From Candidatus Enterococcus leclercqii (GTDB taxonomy: Bacteria; Bacillota; Bacilli; Lactobacillales; Enterococcaceae), in assembly GCF_009933135.1 (NCBI RefSeq), contig NZ_MAEH01000017.1, positions 124,001 through 188,000 on the forward strand: DNA of 64,000 nucleotides. The letters run 5' to 3'. Position 1 is the stretch's first letter, and the number at the start of each line of letters is the position of its first letter. A program made the position numbers and the translations under genes. The notes beneath the pieces are model-generated. The model was given only the letters and a program-made list of their open reading frames with translations. It was not told the DNA's origin and searched no databases. Below, piece by piece: positions 40,389 through 50,413 of this stretch.

Positions 40389-42968
40389 TCACAAGCTGCT
40401 ACGTTCTTCCAAGGCCTCTTCCACCAGAGTTGGCCCTTTGCTGCGACCACGTCCTATTAATGCTAACAGCTGTCCGGCAGCTAAGTAGAAATTGGACCCC
40501 TTTCCGTATGCAAAGTAGCATCCTTCCCAATAGCTGGCAAAGGGCTTTTTGCCACGAAAATTTTCCTGAAACTCATAAAACGCGTTGCCGTAATTGTAGA
40601 TGACATTCATCACCCGTTCTTGGAAGAAAGATGACGGCGCGTCCCCCACATGAGCCAATGGCGCCATCCCAATATCGCAATAGTGATAGCCGTCCTTTTC
40701 CCATTGAAGCATCATATTTAGTACCAGATAATTGGCCACATCCTGATCCATGTCTTCTCCCAAACGCAATAAGTCATAGGAAACCCATTCGTTACAAATC
40801 GGCTGTTGGGTAGCAAAGGCCACGATTTTGTTCTGCTGGTTGCGTACGATCCCGACTGGTGTAGCCAAAATATAATCCACGTCAAAGCGACCACTGGCAA
40901 AGAATTTCTCACGTTGCCCTGCCAGCCATTCGTCACTCACTCGCTCCAATTCCTGCAACAGCTCGACTGGCAGCTGCCGATAATAGGTGAAGTGATAGCC
41001 TTGCGTCGATGCTTTGCGGTAGCTATCTGCCCGCAAGAAATCTGGCAACGGCCCCGTGAAATCGACAGTTCCCGACTCCCCGATTTTGGTAAATTCAAAG
41101 CCCAAATCATGAAGCAATACCACGTAGGCTTCACTGATCCGATAAAAGGCCAGCTGGTACCCCAACAAATCCGCTTCCTTCAAAAAGGCTCGTGTCGCCT
41201 GCCGAAAATAGGCTGTGTCACCAATGGGATCTCCCAGTACAAAACAGCGATTGCCTTTGAATTGGAAGCCAAATGCTACTTTGTCCTCGCCATCTTCCTG
41301 ATAATAATACATCTGATAGCCTGCCAGCCGCAGCTTGTGGCTAGAGCGGGTGCCACCATAGCGGTTGAGAAGCTCATTGAAACGCTGCGTCTCAAACTCT
41401 TCACCCACCCGCAGATCTGTTTGTGAAAGATATTGTTGCAGCCCGAAAAGCACCAGTAATGAGAGGGCCAAGCCAATCAAGCCGGCGAACCAGACATCCT
41501 CAGACGGAAACAAGATGAAATTGCCCAGCATTTCATTGTTCCACCATTGTCCGCGATGAAATCCCGCCACGGCATACACGATCAACAAGGTGCCAAACAA
41601 GCAGCCATCAAAAATCAAGGCTCCCCAAGAGTAGACAAACTTCTCGCGATAGAACTCTTTACGAGCCAACCAGACTGCCAATAAAATCAGGCAGTACACG
41701 ACAAATAGTCGCGCCGACCGGGTTCTGGTGATGGTATTCATGATTCCAAATACCAGTACAGCGATAGTGGGCAGATACGCTCTTTTGACCTTCGCGTAGA
41801 GGGCCCGTGCCAAACCCAGCAGTAAAAAGCCCACCAGTAAGTTCAATGTCTGATCCAGAAAATCAAAAGAAAATGGCAATAGCACCTTGAAAATCTGACT
41901 GACTGCCGACAAATTACGCACCGTCGACAACAGCACCATCATAATTCCACCAAAGTAAACCGCCAAAATGACAATAAAATGAGCCGCCTTTTGCAGCATG
42001 ATACGAGGCAGATTGTCAAAAAAGCGGTTCAACCTCACACTGCTGCGGGTCAAAAAGAGTACCAGCCCAGAAACGAAAGGTACCAGATAATAAAACAGAC
42101 GGTAATACAATAGCCAAACCACTGTCTGGTTTTGGGAAAAGCCCAGATTGCTCATTCCTAAAATCATCATGACATCAAAGGTACCCATCCCACCAGGTAC
42201 CATCGTCAGCATCCCAATCAAAGTCGCAATCAAGAACATCGGATAAACATCCGTTACAGCAAACTGCAGATCCATCAGACGACCGATTGCCAAAAAGACT
42301 GCCAGCGCACCACTCCATTGACAAAAAGAAGTTGCCACCAGCTGCAAGACGCCTTTAGGAAACAAGTCGGCAAACAACCGCCTGCGCCGTAGATAAGCCA
42401 ATACCAACAGACCTGGCGCCAAAACACTTCCAATCGTCAGCCAGAGCCAGTAACTGCGAAACTCCGGATGCCACCCGAGACCATAGACTTGCACCGCTAA
42501 AATCAATGACCAAACTGAGAGGCCGCTCACCATAAACAGCGCCACTTTTGAGACTGTCGCCAAAACTTGCTTACGATCGATATCTTTGCCGTAAAAATTC
42601 GCCCGTAAACTAGCTCCTACGATTCCACCAAACCCGGCTAGATTGTTGATGGTATTGGTGGTCCAAGCCGAAACAAAAAAATCACTCCAGCGCATTTTAG
42701 GCTTGCCCTTTTTCTCCAATGTTCTTACGGTTACCCAGTCGTAGCCCAGCATTGGCAGTACCCCAACAAGCCCCAAAATCGCCATTAGCAGCAAGGTAGG
42801 TTTTGCTTGTTGATCCATTGTTTCCTTGACTTCCTGCCAACTCATGCCGTGAGCGATATTGATCACTTGGTTAGCGACAAAGATCAAGATTGAACCGAAA
42901 AACAACAACCTCAACAGCAGGCTATGTTTTTTTATCCAATCTGAGAATGTATGAAGCATTGTTTTCAT
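40389..42968 (-). CDS. mprF: phosphatidylglycerol lysyltransferase / flippase MprF
   Basis: 859 residues. The N-terminal two thirds hold about 13-14 membrane helices, with the flippase motifs NNLAGFGGIVGASLRANFYG and TMVPGGMGTFDVMMILG. The last ~330 residues form the cytosolic aminoacyl-transferase (GNAT-like) domain, with FVLGDPIGD, ATPVGIVRN, YDLLRLG and CDIGMAPL. It adds lysine (or alanine) from aminoacyl-tRNA to phosphatidylglycerol and flips it outward, giving resistance to cationic peptides and daptomycin. Full length with both domains. Single gene with an extended -10 upstream. Confidence 0.95.
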   Translation of the reverse strand: MKTMLHTFSDWIKKHSLLLRLLFFGSILIFVANQVINIAHGMSWQEVKETMDQQAKPTLLLMAILGLVGVLPMLGYDWVTVRTLEKKGKPKMRWSDFFVSAWTTNTINNLAGFGGIVGASLRANFYGKDIDRKQVLATVSKVALFMVSGLSVWSLILAVQVYGLGWHPEFRSYWLWLTIGSVLAPGLLVLAYLRRRRLFADLFPKGVLQLVATSFCQWSGALAVFLAIGRLMDLQFAVTDVYPMFLIATLIGMLTMVPGGMGTFDVMMILGMSNLGFSQNQTVVWLLYYRLFYYLVPFVSGLVLFLTRSSVRLNRFFDNLPRIMLQKAAHFIVILAVYFGGIMMVLLSTVRNLSAVSQIFKVLLPFSFDFLDQTLNLLVGFLLLGLARALYAKVKRAYLPTIAVLVFGIMNTITRTRSARLFVVYCLILLAVWLARKEFYREKFVYSWGALIFDGCLFGTLLIVYAVAGFHRGQWWNNEMLGNFILFPSEDVWFAGLIGLALSLLVLFGLQQYLSQTDLRVGEEFETQRFNELLNRYGGTRSSHKLRLAGYQMYYYQEDGEDKVAFGFQFKGNRCFVLGDPIGDTAYFRQATRAFLKEADLLGYQLAFYRISEAYVVLLHDLGFEFTKIGESGTVDFTGPLPDFLRADSYRKASTQGYHFTYYRQLPVELLQELERVSDEWLAGQREKFFASGRFDVDYILATPVGIVRNQQNKIVAFATQQPICNEWVSYDLLRLGEDMDQDVANYLVLNMMLQWEKDGYHYCDIGMAPLAHVGDAPSSFFQERVMNVIYNYGNAFYEFQENFRGKKPFASYWEGCYFAYGKGSNFYLAAGQLLALIGRGRSKGPTLVEEALEERSSL

Positions 42969-43022
42969 GGAGACCCCTCCGAAACTATTATGTACGTATC
43001 TATGATTTAAATGTTACTTGAT

Positions 43023-43028
43023 ATTATA
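43023..43028 (-). promoter_or_regulatory. mprF extended -10 promoter
   Basis: TGC TATAAT on the minus strand about 55 bases ahead of the mprF ATG. There is no good -35 at 17 bases, as is common for extended -10 promoters. The rest of 42969-43349 shows no gene. Confidence 0.6.
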
Positions 43029-43349
43029 GCATTTGCCAAACTAAAATCCCCTGAACCGGAAAGAAACGGAAATTTTGCCTTTTTGGCAGGCAAGGTGTAC
43101 CATGTAGCAATTGAAACTGTGAGCAATTCAACTGGTTTTTGGCTGCTGATTGTTGGCAAAAACTTGGCCTCGTCAGTATCTTTTTGTCGCAAAGGTAGCC
43201 ACCTTGCCGCTGAGTTTATCTTCAAGTCCAAACTCAGTGTAATTTAGAAGTAAGGCGTACGTGCACTTGCGCAACCGAAGATTAAGAAATTTTTTTGAAC
43301 GCTTTTTCGAACGAACATTGCCACAACTATCTGATTGGAGGAAGCCGTT

Positions 43350-43646
43350 ATGTCATTGACCAAACAGCAACAAACAGACACCATCGCTGAATTTAACGAA
43401 AACATACGCCGCTTGGGGCAACCATTGACCACTATTGCTGTAGCACTTCATACCACCCCGGAAACAATCGCAGCTGTCGCTCAGCTAAACGCTCGCCACA
43501 TCGAGGACCCCTGGATCTTGCGCAACTATTTATTGGACCAGCTACACACCGCAAACATCCCGCATCAACCATTTACTGCCTTAATCGGAGACTATCGTGA
43601 CTATTGGTTTTTGAATTCACAGCGGATTACCCGGGGTCATTTATGA
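43350..43646 (+). CDS. DUF2316-family small protein
   Basis: 98 residues starting MSLTKQQQTDTIAEFNENI after TTGGAGGAAGCCGTT. The pattern of an N-terminal helix pair, TTIAVALHTTPETIAAVAQL (looks like a helix-turn-helix) and the ending DYRDYWFLNSQRITRG fits the DUF2316 family. Function unknown; DNA binding is possible from the helix-turn-helix appearance. Confidence 0.7.
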   Translation: MSLTKQQQTDTIAEFNENIRRLGQPLTTIAVALHTTPETIAAVAQLNARHIEDPWILRNYLLDQLHTANIPHQPFTALIGDYRDYWFLNSQRITRGHL

Positions 43647-43701
43647 TAAACTAAGGAAAACAATCCTGCCGCTTTGTTCGGCAAGATCTGTCCGCCAAAG
43701 C

Positions 43702-43776
43702 AAAAGACAAGTCACTTCCATTAAAAATCCGTGGAAGTGACCTGTTTTTTCATCGTTAAAATTTCAAATGCTGACT
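43702..43776. repeat. dispersed hairpin repeat, copy C (terminator)
   Basis: AAAAGACAAGTCACTTCCA pairs with TGGAAGTGACCTGTTTTTT around TTAAAAATCCG. The tail CATCGTTAAAATTTCAAATG resembles copies B and D. It lies between two converging genes. Confidence 0.75.
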
Positions 43777-43843
43777 ACTCTTGATTTCATCAAAGCTAGT
43801 AGCGTCATTCACCCAATAGGATAAGAAAGGACTGCTGCAGTTC

Positions 43844-44752
43844 TTAGGCTTCCAACTCCGCTACCAACTTACAAAGTCTTCTGTAGCACTGCTGCTCTAA
43901 TGGGGTCTGCAACTCATCATCAATGATTTGAGGCAAATGCCACAATGCCAGCAAATACTGAAATAGCCATTCCGCTTTCAGATCCATCCAAAACTCACCA
44001 GAACGACGCTGGGACTTAATCGTTGAAGATAAGCCTTGATAAAATGCCGCTATTGCCCGCCTGCCGTCTATCTCAGAAATCGGATATCCGCCTGTCACCT
44101 CTTTTGAAAAGCCTGTAAATGCCAAAAATCGGGCAAGATCAGCTACATAAGTCCCCCTTCGACCATAGCCCCAATCAATCAAACAGACCTCATCTTTTCG
44201 CCACAGAACATTGATTGGCAACAAGTCATCATTGGTGAATGTCAGTGGCATTTGGCACCGACGCTTTTTGTATGCAGCCAATCCACGGGCAGCGATTGAA
44301 TGTGGTAGCAGCTTCTGCTCTAAACGTTCAAAAACTGATGAAATCGGATCTGCAGGAGGTTCGTTCATTGCAACTCCCGCATTCACTATAGTGGCCAAAG
44401 CTTCACCAAAGACTTCAAATATCCGCCCCGAGGCACTGCGCATGTCCTCGCCTTCAAAAAAGCTGAGCAGCAGCCACTTCTCATCAGTCGCATCTGCCAC
44501 CACCCTTTGCAATACAGGGACTGCCAAATGTTGTTGATCTGTGAAGTGCGTCATCTTTTGCAACTGTTGATAAGCGGCAATTTCATTTGCTTCAGCTCGC
44601 TTAAAAATTTGCCGGTGACCCGCTTCATCAATCAAAAATACCTGATAGGTTTTGTCTAAAATATTATCAGAGAACTGTTGGATTCTCGCTTCATTACTGA
44701 ATCCGCCTAGCTTACGAATCTTCGGAAAATCCTGTGTTCCGGTACTCCCCAT
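43844..44752 (-). CDS. APH/choline-kinase-like phosphotransferase with altered catalytic loop
   Basis: About 302 residues from the ATG after GGAGGAGAGAGGCAAG. The kinase-like fold shows FLIDEAGHRQIFKRAEANEIAAYQQL (Lys/Glu pair), a catalytic loop FTNDDLLPINVLW and a metal loop CLIDWGYGRRGTYVADLA. The usual His of HxDxxxxN is Asn here; the Asp and Asn are kept. Substrate is unknown: amino sugar, choline-like or cell-wall alcohol are possible. It could be active with reduced rate or have changed specificity. Monocistronic. Confidence 0.7.
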   Translation of the reverse strand: MGSTGTQDFPKIRKLGGFSNEARIQQFSDNILDKTYQVFLIDEAGHRQIFKRAEANEIAAYQQLQKMTHFTDQQHLAVPVLQRVVADATDEKWLLLSFFEGEDMRSASGRIFEVFGEALATIVNAGVAMNEPPADPISSVFERLEQKLLPHSIAARGLAAYKKRRCQMPLTFTNDDLLPINVLWRKDEVCLIDWGYGRRGTYVADLARFLAFTGFSKEVTGGYPISEIDGRRAIAAFYQGLSSTIKSQRRSGEFWMDLKAEWLFQYLLALWHLPQIIDDELQTPLEQQCYRRLCKLVAELEA

Positions 44753-44977
44753 CTTGCCTCTCTCCTCCATGAATGGACGCCTGCTTATTCCCCTGCGATT
44801 AGAAAATCCTGCCACGCTCTCCTTCATCAAAACAGTGCTGTCTTCAGATTATCTGAATTTTTGCGATACATTCTCATCAGTCGCTCTTACTGGCCATTAT
44901 ACTATGCACTGCCAGCAAAAATCCTCATAAACCAAAGCCCTTTTTACAGCAGCTGTCACCAGTTTCTCTTCTACAAC

Positions 44978-45016
44978 AAAAAACCACTGACAACCGGAGC
45001 TGTCAGTGGTTTTCTT
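44978..45016. terminator. terminator of rny
   Basis: AAAACCACTGACA and TGTCAGTGGTTTT around an 8-base loop, T-rich on both sides, just after the rny stop. Confidence 0.87.
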
Positions 45017-45020
45017 TGCT

Positions 45021-46589
45021 TTATTTGGCGTAGTCGACTGCGCGGGTTTCCCGGATAACAGTGACCTTGATGTGGCCTGGATAATCCAAATCGTCTTCGA
45101 TCTTTTTGCGGATATCCCGAACCAGACGGGCAGCGTCCAAATCGGAAATTTCTTCCGGTTTGACCATGACCCGAACTTCGCGGCCGGCTTGGACGGCGAA
45201 ACTGGATTCGACGCCAGCAAAACTGTTGGAAATATTTTCCAAGTTTTCCAGACGACGGATATAGTTTTCCAAGGATTCACTGCGGGCGCCCGGACGAGCT
45301 GCCGACAGTGCATCTGCAGCTGCCACCAATACGCTGATGACAGAAGTTGCTTCTACGTCACCATGGTGAGAAGCGATGGCATTGATTACCACCGGATTTT
45401 CTTTGTACTTGGCAGCCAATTCGGCGCCGATTTCCACGTGGGAGCCTTCGATCTCATGATCCAATGCTTTCCCGATGTCGTGCAAAAGACCTGCTCGTTT
45501 AGCCAACTGGATATCTTCACCCAGTTCAGCAGCCAAGACACCAGTCAATTTTGCAACTTCGATGGAGTGGTTCAATACATTTTGACCGTAACTGGTTCTG
45601 AAACGCAAGCGTCCCAAAATCTTGATCAAATCCGGATGCAGCGTGTGGGCACCCACTTCAAAGGCCGCTTGTTCGCCATACTCCCGAATGCGTTCATCCA
45701 TTTCCTTGCGAGATTTTTCCACCATCTCTTCAATACGGGCCGGATGAATCCGACCGTCTTGAATCAATTTCTCCAAAGTCATACGAGCAATTTCCCGACG
45801 AATCGGGTCAAAGCCTGACAAGACGACTGCTTCCGGGGTATCATCGATGATCAAATCGATACCGGTCAAAGTTTCCAAAGTACGGATGTTGCGGCCTTCA
45901 CGACCGATAATCCGACCTTTCATTTCATCATTTGGCAAGGAGACTACGGATACCGTATTTTCAGAGACCGAATCAGCAGCACAGCGCTGGATTGCCAGTG
46001 ACAGCAGGTTTTTCGCCTTGCGGTCAGCTTCTTCCTTCGCCCGTTGCTCGGATTCTTTCACCATCAGCGTCAGCTCATGGTTCAGCTCCTCTTCCGTCGA
46101 TTTCATGATAATCTCTTTTGCATCATCGCGGGATAATCCAGCGACACGTTCCAACTCTTGCTGTTGATCCCCGATCAGTTTTTCGACTTCTTTTTCTCGC
46201 TCGTCAATTAATTGCTGTTTAGAACTAAGTGTTCGCTCACGATCTTCCAAGGAGTGCTCGCGCTTTTCGATGGAATCGTCTTTACGATCCAACATCTGCT
46301 CCCGCTGCAGTAAGCGATTCTCTTGTGATTTGATTTCGAGCTTGCTTTCCTTCAACTCACTTTCGATTTCTGCACGATACTTCTGGTTTTCTTCCTTAGC
46401 TTCCAACAATGCTTCTTTTTTCAGAGTTTCCGCATCTCTTTGCGCAGTCTGGAGAATACCTTGCGCTGAGTTTTGCGCGCCGGCCAGTTCTTCAGCATGT
46501 TCTTTTTCATGCTTGTTCTTGGCAACGACGAATCCTGCTAAAAGACCAACAATTAAACCGATGATAGCGAGGAGAATATAAAGTCCCAT
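45021..46589 (-). CDS. rny: ribonuclease Y
   Basis: 522 residues. One N-terminal membrane helix ([20 protein letters not shown]), a long coiled coil to about 200, a KH domain ([15 protein letters not shown]) and an HD domain ([12 protein letters not shown]). It starts bulk mRNA turnover from the inner membrane face. The ATG follows CGGAGGTGGATTTA; a longer upstream frame lacks a site. It lies after recA, as in many Firmicutes. Confidence 0.97.
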   Translation of the reverse strand: MGLYILLAIIGLIVGLLAGFVVAKNKHEKEHAEELAGAQNSAQGILQTAQRDAETLKKEALLEAKEENQKYRAEIESELKESKLEIKSQENRLLQREQMLDRKDDSIEKREHSLEDRERTLSSKQQLIDEREKEVEKLIGDQQQELERVAGLSRDDAKEIIMKSTEEELNHELTLMVKESEQRAKEEADRKAKNLLSLAIQRCAADSVSENTVSVVSLPNDEMKGRIIGREGRNIRTLETLTGIDLIIDDTPEAVVLSGFDPIRREIARMTLEKLIQDGRIHPARIEEMVEKSRKEMDERIREYGEQAAFEVGAHTLHPDLIKILGRLRFRTSYGQNVLNHSIEVAKLTGVLAAELGEDIQLAKRAGLLHDIGKALDHEIEGSHVEIGAELAAKYKENPVVINAIASHHGDVEATSVISVLVAAADALSAARPGARSESLENYIRRLENLENISNSFAGVESSFAVQAGREVRVMVKPEEISDLDAARLVRDIRKKIEDDLDYPGHIKVTVIRETRAVDYAK

Positions 46590-46702
46590 TAAATCCACCT
46601 CCGTACTATCGTATTTAGTTATTCTTGTAGTTTTTTGATAAACTTTTTTAAATGACATTATCAACATGCCTACATTCGCATGCGTGCAAAGTGCACAACT
46701 TT

Positions 46703-46731
46703 ATTCTAATGTTTGTAAAGGGGACTGTCAA
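46703..46731 (-). promoter_or_regulatory. rny promoter
   Basis: TTGACA (46726-46731) and TAGAAT (46703-46708), spacer 17, on the minus strand. The remaining space to recA (46876-47010) shows no gene. Confidence 0.82.
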
Positions 46732-47010
46732 CTTTTTAAAGGGGAAAAGGCGCCGGCTGAACCCACGGAAAACCTTGTTATTTCAGATATTTTACTGAAA
46801 AGAAACACCCCTGTTTACAACCCTTATTGCAGCACGATTTCCTTCTTAAAAAAAGAATTAAAGAGACAAATTTAAAGGTGCAATCCCTCGCTTCATCCAA
46901 CTAAAAAAGTTCGTTTTTTTAATTCTATAAAAAGATAGCCCTTGTCATTTTTGCTATTACTGACAGATTGTATGATTTCTGACAGTCCTTTTACTCTCCA
47001 ATCACGAGAT

Positions 47011-47046
47011 TAAAAAAACACCCACCAACAATAAGCTGGCCGGTGT
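47011..47046 (-). terminator. terminator of recA
   Basis: ACACCGGCCAGC pairs with TTGGTGGGTGT (some mismatches), then seven T on the minus strand. Confidence 0.72.
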
Positions 47047-47066
47047 CAACAGAGACTAAATTATGA

Positions 47067-48116
47067 TTATTCTTCGTCCAATAGCAGTTCTTCTTGTCCT
47101 TCAGGATCTTCGGCAACGATTGCGGCTTCTCCGATTCCGTAGGCTGCTCGAACCAATTGGTTGAGTTCTTCTTTGAGCTCAGGATGGTCTTTGATGTAGT
47201 TCTTCGCGTTGTCGCGGCCTTGGCCAATCCGATCGCCTTTGTAGGCATACCAAGCACCACTCTTGTCCACGATATCCTTTTCCACTGCCATATCCAAGAG
47301 CTCACCTTCTTGAGAAATTCCCAAGCCGTACATGATGTCGACTTCAGCAATTTTGAAAGGCGGTGCAACCTTATTTTTTACAACTTTGATCTTGGTTCGG
47401 TTCCCGATAATATCGGTACCAGATTTCAGTTGTTCCGCACGGCGCACTTCCAAACGAATCGTTGCGTAGAATTTCAACGCACGCCCCCCGGGAGTCGTTT
47501 CCGGATTACCAAACATGATCCCGACTTTTTCACGAATCTGGTTGATGAAAACAGCAATTGTTTTGGTTTTATTGATGGAACCGGACAACTTGCGCAGTGC
47601 CTGAGACATCAGACGTGCCTGCAACCCTACGTGAGCATCCCCCATCTCACCATCAATTTCCGCCCGTGGAACCAAGGCGGCTACTGAGTCGATGACGACG
47701 ATGTCCACTGCACCACTGGATACCAAGGCATCAGCGATTTCCAAGCCTTGTTCACCGGTGTCTGGCTGTGACAACAGCAATTCGTCAATATTCACACCCA
47801 ATTTTTGGGCGTACAAAGGATCCAACGCATGCTCGGCATCGATAAAAGCTGCCGTTCCGCCTTCTTGTTGGACCGAAGCAATCGCGTGCAGCGCGACTGT
47901 CGTTTTACCAGAGCTTTCCGGGCCGTAAACTTCAACAATCCGGCCACGGGGATAGCCGCCAACACCTAAAGCTACGTCCAAAGCCAATGAACCACTTGGA
48001 ATGGTTGAAACTCGCTGATCAACCTTTTCTCCCAGTTTCATGACGGCACCTTTACCGTAACTCTTTTCGATTTTTTTCAATGCAGCATCTAAGGCTGCTT
48101 TACGATCGTCTGCCAA
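47067..48116 (-). CDS. recA: recombinase RecA
   Basis: 349 residues with Walker [10 protein letters not shown] (~66), Walker B VIDSVAAL, the L1/L2 DNA loops ([30 protein letters not shown]) and an acidic tail ending EEELLLDEE-like. It drives homologous recombination and LexA cleavage. Start is TTG following AAGGAGGATCATCAT; no ATG is available. Promoter and LexA-type box lie just upstream. The conserved cinA-recA-rny order is present. Confidence 0.98.
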   Translation of the reverse strand: MADDRKAALDAALKKIEKSYGKGAVMKLGEKVDQRVSTIPSGSLALDVALGVGGYPRGRIVEVYGPESSGKTTVALHAIASVQQEGGTAAFIDAEHALDPLYAQKLGVNIDELLLSQPDTGEQGLEIADALVSSGAVDIVVIDSVAALVPRAEIDGEMGDAHVGLQARLMSQALRKLSGSINKTKTIAVFINQIREKVGIMFGNPETTPGGRALKFYATIRLEVRRAEQLKSGTDIIGNRTKIKVVKNKVAPPFKIAEVDIMYGLGISQEGELLDMAVEKDIVDKSGAWYAYKGDRIGQGRDNAKNYIKDHPELKEELNQLVRAAYGIGEAAIVAEDPEGQEELLLDEE

Positions 48117-48219
48117 ATGATGATCCTCCTTAAAGTGTCTATCCTCAAAGCGAAAGTCGGTCTCAAACTGCGCCAGGCCGCCTTCGTTTTCTATCTACCA
48201 TTACGTTTAATGTACTCTT

Positions 48220-48248
48220 ATGATAGCTTTTCCCATCTAAAATTGCAA
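48220..48248 (-). promoter_or_regulatory. recA promoter
   Basis: TTGCAA (48243-48248) and TATCAT (48220-48225), spacer 17, minus strand. Confidence 0.78.
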
Positions 48249-48255
48249 GAAAAAG

Positions 48256-48269
48256 CGAACATATTTTCG
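48256..48269 (-). promoter_or_regulatory. LexA/DinR-type SOS box, one mismatch
   Basis: CGAACATATTTTCG on the plus strand has the Gram-positive SOS pattern CGAACatatGTTCG with one base changed (T for G). It sits just upstream of the recA -35. Confidence 0.62.
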
Positions 48270-48303
48270 CATTTCTTTAAATTACTTTTTTGGCTGATAA
48301 TTC

Positions 48304-49551
48304 TCAGCCTTCAGACAACATTGCCCGGCGTAACAGATCCAATCCCGCCATGACTGCACTGTGACGGACATAGGCCCGATCCCGGGTGAAGTGATACAAC
48401 CGACTTTCCACCTCGCCGGCTTGCGCCAATGCCAGCCACACGGTTCCCGCTGATTGTCCCTCTAATTCCTCCGGTCCGGCAACTCCGGTAAAACTCACGC
48501 CAAAATCAGCGCCAGCTTTTTCACAGGCTGCCAAAGCCATCGCCTCCGCACATTCGCGGCTGACAGTACCATATTTTGTCACGAGCTCCGGCGAGATTCC
48601 TAAAAAGCGTTCCTTCGTGTCCGCGCCATAGGTCACAAAGCCACCGGCAAAGACTTCAGACACCCCCGGAACATTGCCCAACGTTGCCTGAAACAGCCCA
48701 CAAGTCAGGCTTTCGGCTGCGGTCACTGTTTTGTGCTTCTCTTTCAGTAACGCCACCACCACCTTCTCCAGACTGTTTTCCTCCCCGTAACCGTAAAAAT
48801 AAGCCCCGACTTTGTTCATAATTTGTGCTTCGGTTTCTGCCAGCAGACGTTCGCCTGCTGCCTCATCGTTGGTTTTGACTGTCAACCGTACCGTCACTTC
48901 ATTTGGCTTGGCATAAGGAGCAATAGTGGGGTTTGACTGGTTGTCAATCAATTCAGCCAGCTCGGTCACTAACTTGGATTCTCCAATACCGTAAAAGCGC
49001 AACACGCGCGACAACAAGTGTTCATGCTGTGGCAATTGACGGGCTAAAAGCGGCTTGGCATGGTGTAAAAACATCGGCTTCAATTCACTGGGAGGTCCCG
49101 GTAAAAGAAGATACGCCGTTTGTTGCGGCTTTTGATAAAAAATTCCCACAGCTAAGCCGGTTTCATTCGGCAATGCTTCGCCGTGTTCAAAAACCAGTAC
49201 CTGCCGCAAATTATTAGGCGTCATCGGTCGCAGCGCTTTTGCAAAAAAGGCTTCCAAATTGGCCAAACCCGCCGCATCTTGTACCAAGTCTTCGCCGACA
49301 AATTCCGCGGTGACATCTTTGGTCAAATCATCCGTCGTTGGGCCTAACCCGCCACACAACACAACCAGATCACTGCGCGACTCGGCAGTTTGTAAAAGCT
49401 GCATTAACCGTTCCCGATTGTCCCCCACCACACTGTGATGGTACACTTCAAAACCCATTCCAGCCAATTCCTCAGATAAAAATGTCGCATTGGTATTGGT
49501 AATCTGCCCCAATAAGATCTCGGTTCCTACCGCAATGATTTCTGCTTTCAC
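48304..49551 (-). CDS. cinA: CinA: competence/damage-inducible protein, NMN amidohydrolase domain
   Basis: 415 residues. N-terminal MoCF-like domain ([35 protein letters not shown]) and C-terminal PncC domain ([35 protein letters not shown]). The PncC part recycles NMN from ligase reactions; the N-part acts on ADP-ribose in studied members. Start is GTG after GGAGCTGTAGACAA. It lies between pgsA and recA, the standard order, separated from pgsA by a terminator. Confidence 0.94.
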   Translation of the reverse strand: MKAEIIAVGTEILLGQITNTNATFLSEELAGMGFEVYHHSVVGDNRERLMQLLQTAESRSDLVVLCGGLGPTTDDLTKDVTAEFVGEDLVQDAAGLANLEAFFAKALRPMTPNNLRQVLVFEHGEALPNETGLAVGIFYQKPQQTAYLLLPGPPSELKPMFLHHAKPLLARQLPQHEHLLSRVLRFYGIGESKLVTELAELIDNQSNPTIAPYAKPNEVTVRLTVKTNDEAAGERLLAETEAQIMNKVGAYFYGYGEENSLEKVVVALLKEKHKTVTAAESLTCGLFQATLGNVPGVSEVFAGGFVTYGADTKERFLGISPELVTKYGTVSRECAEAMALAACEKAGADFGVSFTGVAGPEELEGQSAGTVWLALAQAGEVESRLYHFTRDRAYVRHSAVMAGLDLLRRAMLSEG

Positions 49552-49698
49552 TTGTCTACAGCTCCTTTTTTTATCTGTTCTGCCTGTCACACTCAGCAGA
49601 ACATCGCAGCTAAAGTATAGCATAGCTGCGCTTTTTTCCCGCAGAAGGTCCTTCGCTGCAGACGCTTTTCTTTCAAAAAATTCACAGCTCTAAAAACA

Positions 49699-49735
49699 GC
49701 AAAAAGCGCTGCTCATAATAATTGAGCAGCGCTTG
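49699..49735 (-). terminator. terminator of the ymf-pgsA operon
   Basis: AAGCGCTGCTCA and TGAGCAGCGCTT around a 7-base loop, with TTTTTGCTGTTTTT on the minus strand. Confidence 0.87.
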
Positions 49736-49761
49736 ATTTGATAAAGTGACTACCGCTTCTC

Positions 49762-50340
49762 TTACATAGAGCCTTTGAAAACGGCGGTATTTTTGGCGAA
49801 ATAATCGACCCCTGAGTAAATCGTAAAGATCAAGCAAGCGTACAGCATAATCTGATCCAGTGGCAGGCCCATCAAACCAAAAGGAATATTGTTGATGAAC
49901 AATAAGATGATTGCTACCATCTGAGTTGCTGTTTTGACTTTTCCCGGCCAAGCAGCTGCCATCACTTCCCCGTGTTCGACAAGTAACAAGCGCAGGCCGG
50001 TTACTGCCAACTCACGGCAGACGATAATTGCTACGACCCAAGCCGGTGCTTTGCCAAGTTCAACTAGCATGATAAACGCCGTCATCACCAACATTTTGTC
50101 TGCCAAAGGATCGGCAAACTTACCGAAATTGGTCACCAGGCCGCGGGAACGGGCAATTTTTCCGTCTAGCCAATCAGTGATACTAGCCACAGCAAAGATG
50201 ACAGCTGCCACCAGATGTGTGACTGCCAGACTCGTGTCGCCGACAGTTAATGTGCCCCAATCCAGCGGCAGCGCCAGGATTAGGATAAAGACTGGAATCA
50301 TACAGATGCGGATCACAGTCAGTTTATTTGGAAGATTCAA
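49762..50340 (-). CDS. pgsA: CDP-diacylglycerol--glycerol-3-phosphate 3-phosphatidyltransferase
   Basis: 192 residues with five to six helices and the CDP-alcohol phosphotransferase motif DWLDGKIARSRG...GKFADPLADK. It makes phosphatidylglycerol phosphate, the precursor of phosphatidylglycerol (also the MprF substrate). Start is TTG after AGAAGAGGTATTTCCCA. Confidence 0.95.
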   Translation of the reverse strand: MNLPNKLTVIRICMIPVFILILALPLDWGTLTVGDTSLAVTHLVAAVIFAVASITDWLDGKIARSRGLVTNFGKFADPLADKMLVMTAFIMLVELGKAPAWVVAIIVCRELAVTGLRLLLVEHGEVMAAAWPGKVKTATQMVAIILLFINNIPFGLMGLPLDQIMLYACLIFTIYSGVDYFAKNTAVFKGSM

Positions 50341-50413
50341 TGGGAAATACCTCTTCTCTTTTTTATTGTATCTATGGTGCAGAAAAAATGACTTACTGAT
50401 TTTTCAAAAAGAC

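Noticed and set aside
43011-43247. 78-codon frame upstream of the DUF2316 gene
   Set aside because: It begins in the mprF promoter and has no ribosome binding site.
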